From positions 1 to 64,000 of the forward strand of contig CAMSTW010000009.1 of the NCBI GenBank assembly GCA_947063855.1: DNA of 64,000 nucleotides. Reading direction: 5' to 3'. The notes beneath the pieces are model-generated. The model was given only the letters and a program-made list of their open reading frames with translations, had not been told where the DNA came from and ran no database searches. Below are positions 62,005 to 64,000 of the stretch, one piece after another (position 1 is the first letter of the stretch; every line of letters starts with the position of its first letter). Source of the stretch: an uncultured Dorea sp. Lineage in GTDB: Bacteria > Bacillota > Clostridia > Lachnospirales > Lachnospiraceae. The position numbers and the translations under genes are program-made.

Positions 62005-62707
62005 TCTCTAACTCCTTCTCTGTAAGAGGCCGGTATTCGCCCGGCTTCAGTTCCTTATCGAGCACCAGGCTGCCCATACGCTCCCGCCGCAGATAGACGA
62101 CCTCCTTGCCTATGGCCTGAAACATACGCTTCACCTGATGATACTTTCCTTCCTGTATGGTAAGCAGGATCTCCGATTCACTGCCGCTTCGGAGAATCTC
62201 AAGACGGGCGGGCATCGTCAGCTCCCCGGCGCCGGGGGCGCCGATATCCACGCCCGCGGCAAATCCTGCGGCGTCTTCTTCGGTCACACATCCCCGAATC
62301 CTTGCATAATAAGTCTTGTCCACATGATGCCTGGGAGACAGCAGGCGGTGCGCCAGCTGTCCGTCATTGGTGATCAGAAGAAGACCTTCGGTATCCTTAT
62401 CAAGCCTTCCTGCCGGGAACAGATCCTTACGCTTCCTGTCCCGGATCAGGTCTATGACCGTTGTCTCCCGCAGATCCTCCGTTGCAGAGACCACTCCGGC
62501 CGGCTTGTTCAGCATATAATATTCATAAGAAACATAGTCGATCCTCCTGCCGTCCACGAACACCTGGTCATCCTCTTCCTTAAGCTTATGCTCCGGAGCT
62601 TTCACAATCTTCTGGTTCACCATAACCTGTCCCTTGCGGATATATCTTTTAACCTCCTGGCGGGTTCCAATCCCCATGTCCGCCAGATACTTATCCAGAC
62701 GTATCAT
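61982..62707 (-). CDS. RsuA/RluB-type pseudouridine synthase
   Basis: This 241-aa enzyme has an S4 domain (MIRLDKYLADMGIGTRQEVKRYIRKGQVMVNQKIV) and the RsuA-type catalytic motif FPAGRLDKDTEGLLLITNDG with the Asp of GRLDKDTEG. EGKYHQVKRMFQAIGKEV closes the fold. GGAGG favours ATG 62707, directly at the stop of the methyltransferase gene. It acts on rRNA. Confidence 0.92.
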   Translation of the reverse strand: MIRLDKYLADMGIGTRQEVKRYIRKGQVMVNQKIVKAPEHKLKEEDDQVFVDGRRIDYVSYEYYMLNKPAGVVSATEDLRETTVIDLIRDRKRKDLFPAGRLDKDTEGLLLITNDGQLAHRLLSPRHHVDKTYYARIRGCVTEEDAAGFAAGVDIGAPGAGELTMPARLEILRSGSESEILLTIQEGKYHQVKRMFQAIGKEVVYLRRERMGSLVLDKELKPGEYRPLTEKELENVKNEDA

Positions 62708-64000
62708 CAGCGCAGCCTCCATCCCGGCAGATACTTATTCTTAAGGACGCCGCCTCCAAGCTTGCCCCACCCAAGCGGAAATCCATCCACACAGACGAGC
62801 CTCCATCCCTTCTCCTTCGCAGAAACCAGCTCCTCCACATCCAGCGTCTCTCCCTTCAGATAACGCAGCACCCGCGCATCCTCCGCCGGAAAATCCAGAC
62901 AGCGGGCATATTCTGTCTTCCTGAGACACATGGCCAGCGCCTGGCTTGGCTCAAAACGGTTCTTCTTAAGCTCGCCTAACAGAAGTCCCGTTCTAAGGAA
63001 ACGGATTCCCCTGACATCCGGAAGATCCAAGGGCATGTAATAGATGCGCTCTTTGCGAATGTCCAGCCGCCTGCCGTCAATCTCCCAGGAAACATCCCTG
63101 AGGAACTCTGCCAGAGGTTCCGGTATCTTCGCCCCGCCTCCGGTCTTTACAGAACCCGCTTTTATCATTTCCCGGGATTCCTGACCCAAGTCCTCTGTCT
63201 CCTTCTTAAGCAGCGCCACATAATGCCCTTCGCCCTTCATCCTATGGGGGAAGATCCGCACAGTCTTCTTAAGCTCCTCATCGGGATGCCGGGCCAGCCC
63301 CGGCATCCCCGGGGTAAATCCCTCATAAGGCGCGATCTTCAGAATCTGAAACTTCGGATTCTGCTCTCTCAGCAGGGAGATGATCTGCTCGTTCTCCCTT
63401 CCGTCAAAGGTACAGGTGGAATACAGCAAAAGCCCTCCCGGCTTTAGCATCTGCGCCGCCCCAAGGATGATGCTCCTCTGGATATTGCAGAAATATTCCG
63501 GCCCGTGTTCCTCCCAGGCCTTCACCATCTTGTGCTCCTTGCGGAACATGCCTTCCCCGGAGCAGGGTGCGTCGATTAATATCTTGTCAAAGTATTCCGG
63601 AAAATACTGTATAAGTCTTCCCGGTTCCTCACTCAAGACCAGCACATTGCCAATCCCAAATACTTCTATATTCTTAAGCAGTCCTTTCGCCCTTGAACTG
63701 CTGATATCATTGGCAACAAGCAGTCCATCCCCCAAAAGTCTTGCGCCAAGCTCTGTCGCCTTCCCTCCCGGCGCCGCGCAGACATCCAGAACCTTGTCCC
63801 CCGGCTCTATGGGCAGCCGGTTTGCCGGCGTCATGGCGCTTGGCTCCTGCAGATAATACAATCCGGCAAAATAATATGGGTGCCTGGCGGGCGATACCGT
63901 CTCCCCGTCATAATAGAACCCGTTCTCAATCCACGGAACCGGGGTAATCTCAAAGGGGCAGATCTTCTGAAACTCCTCCACAGAGATCTTACTTGTATTC
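62707..64000 (-). CDS. RsmF/NOP2-type rRNA m5C methyltransferase, 5'-partial at window edge
   Basis: The frame stays open to the window end (NTSKISVEEFQ before the ORF-track start at 63981), so the true start is outside and the protein is N-terminally incomplete here. The visible part has VLDVCAAPGGKATELGARLLG (SAM site), ILIDAPCSGEGMFRKEHKM (catalytic Cys) and YSTCTFDGRENEQII (second Cys). A C-terminal RNA-binding RsmF-like domain follows. It likely methylates 16S rRNA. Confidence 0.93.
   Translation of the reverse strand, partial: NTSKISVEEFQKICPFEITPVPWIENGFYYDGETVSPARHPYYFAGLYYLQEPSAMTPANRLPIEPGDKVLDVCAAPGGKATELGARLLGDGLLVANDISSSRAKGLLKNIEVFGIGNVLVLSEEPGRLIQYFPEYFDKILIDAPCSGEGMFRKEHKMVKAWEEHGPEYFCNIQRSIILGAAQMLKPGGLLLYSTCTFDGRENEQIISLLREQNPKFQILKIAPYEGFTPGMPGLARHPDEELKKTVRIFPHRMKGEGHYVALLKKETEDLGQESREMIKAGSVKTGGGAKIPEPLAEFLRDVSWEIDGRRLDIRKERIYYMPLDLPDVRGIRFLRTGLLLGELKKNRFEPSQALAMCLRKTEYARCLDFPAEDARVLRYLKGETLDVEELVSAKEKGWRLVCVDGFPLGWGKLGGGVLKNKYLPGWRLR

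Overview
The window looks like a chromosomal segment of an anaerobic gut Firmicute of the family Lachnospiraceae, in the neighbourhood of [Clostridium] scindens/hylemonae, Dorea or Faecalicatena. This rests on gene content and order: DUF4321-radC-mreBCD-pbp2-minCDE-rodA-mgsA-dacF, then yggS-sepF-ylmH-lspA-rluD, the rplU-prp-rpmA-obg-yhbY-nadD-yqeK-rsfS cluster, and the hisZGDB-hisIE operon. It also rests on AGGAGG ribosome binding sites and protein sequences typical of the family. The assignment is from recognition, not a database search. No tRNA or rRNA gene was seen.

Region 1 (about 0.1-12.5 kb) is accessory. It holds a truncated AAA-ATPase of the AAA/PD-(D/E)XK type, an ECF sigma/anti-sigma pair, a second AAA/nuclease gene, a GNAT acetyltransferase fragment, a DUF3795 protein, a 51-bp palindromic element next to a 3'-end relic of another AAA/nuclease gene, a PH-like protein, an XRE regulator, an unrecognised 308-aa protein, a full-length AAA/nuclease gene, an anchored Tiki/EreA-like protein, a methyltransferase, a PAP2 phosphatase and a P-loop kinase. 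It shows repeated gene decay and small duplications.

Region 2 (about 12.5-32.1 kb, all + strand except one DUF378 gene) is core cell-envelope and division biology. It runs through a flavoprotein, RadC, MreB/C/D, PBP2, MinC/D/E, RodA, methylglyoxal synthase, a carboxypeptidase, a radical SAM protein, a HlyD-like protein, YggS, SepF, YlmH, LspA, RluD and a cytidylate-kinase-like protein. Together these genes cover lateral wall synthesis, septum placement, lipoprotein processing and RNA modification.

At about 32.2 kb transcription switches to the minus strand across a long inverted repeat. The section 32.2-35.8 kb carries a TtcA-like thiolase, an XerS-like recombinase, and the divergent yneA/lexA SOS pair. 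Six candidate LexA boxes lie between yneA and lexA. A 41-bp duplication of the lexA 3' end and a probable 6S RNA on the minus strand follow.

The section 35.8-64 kb (all minus) holds the ribosome-assembly/L21-L27 cluster with an L21 leader, an amidohydrolase, a CBS protein, aspartate kinase, HAD and YbaK proteins, and the TIGR03960/TIGR03936 radical SAM pair. It continues with a solitary molybdopterin oxidoreductase, a hemerythrin-(CheX-like)-REC fusion, the his operon with a HisF-like/HisI/HisE fusion, RecU, three RNA-modification enzymes, SDR, YgiQ and HAD proteins. It ends in a 5'-truncated RsmF-type methyltransferase at the right edge.

The most interesting signals are the 13-bp-phased LexA operator array, the structured RNA whose strand is fixed by G-U wobble asymmetry, and the CTAG-ended palindromic element found in two inverted copies. 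Two tandem duplications of gene 3' ends with the same 41-bp unit, and the fragmented family of AAA/PD-(D/E)XK genes, are also notable.
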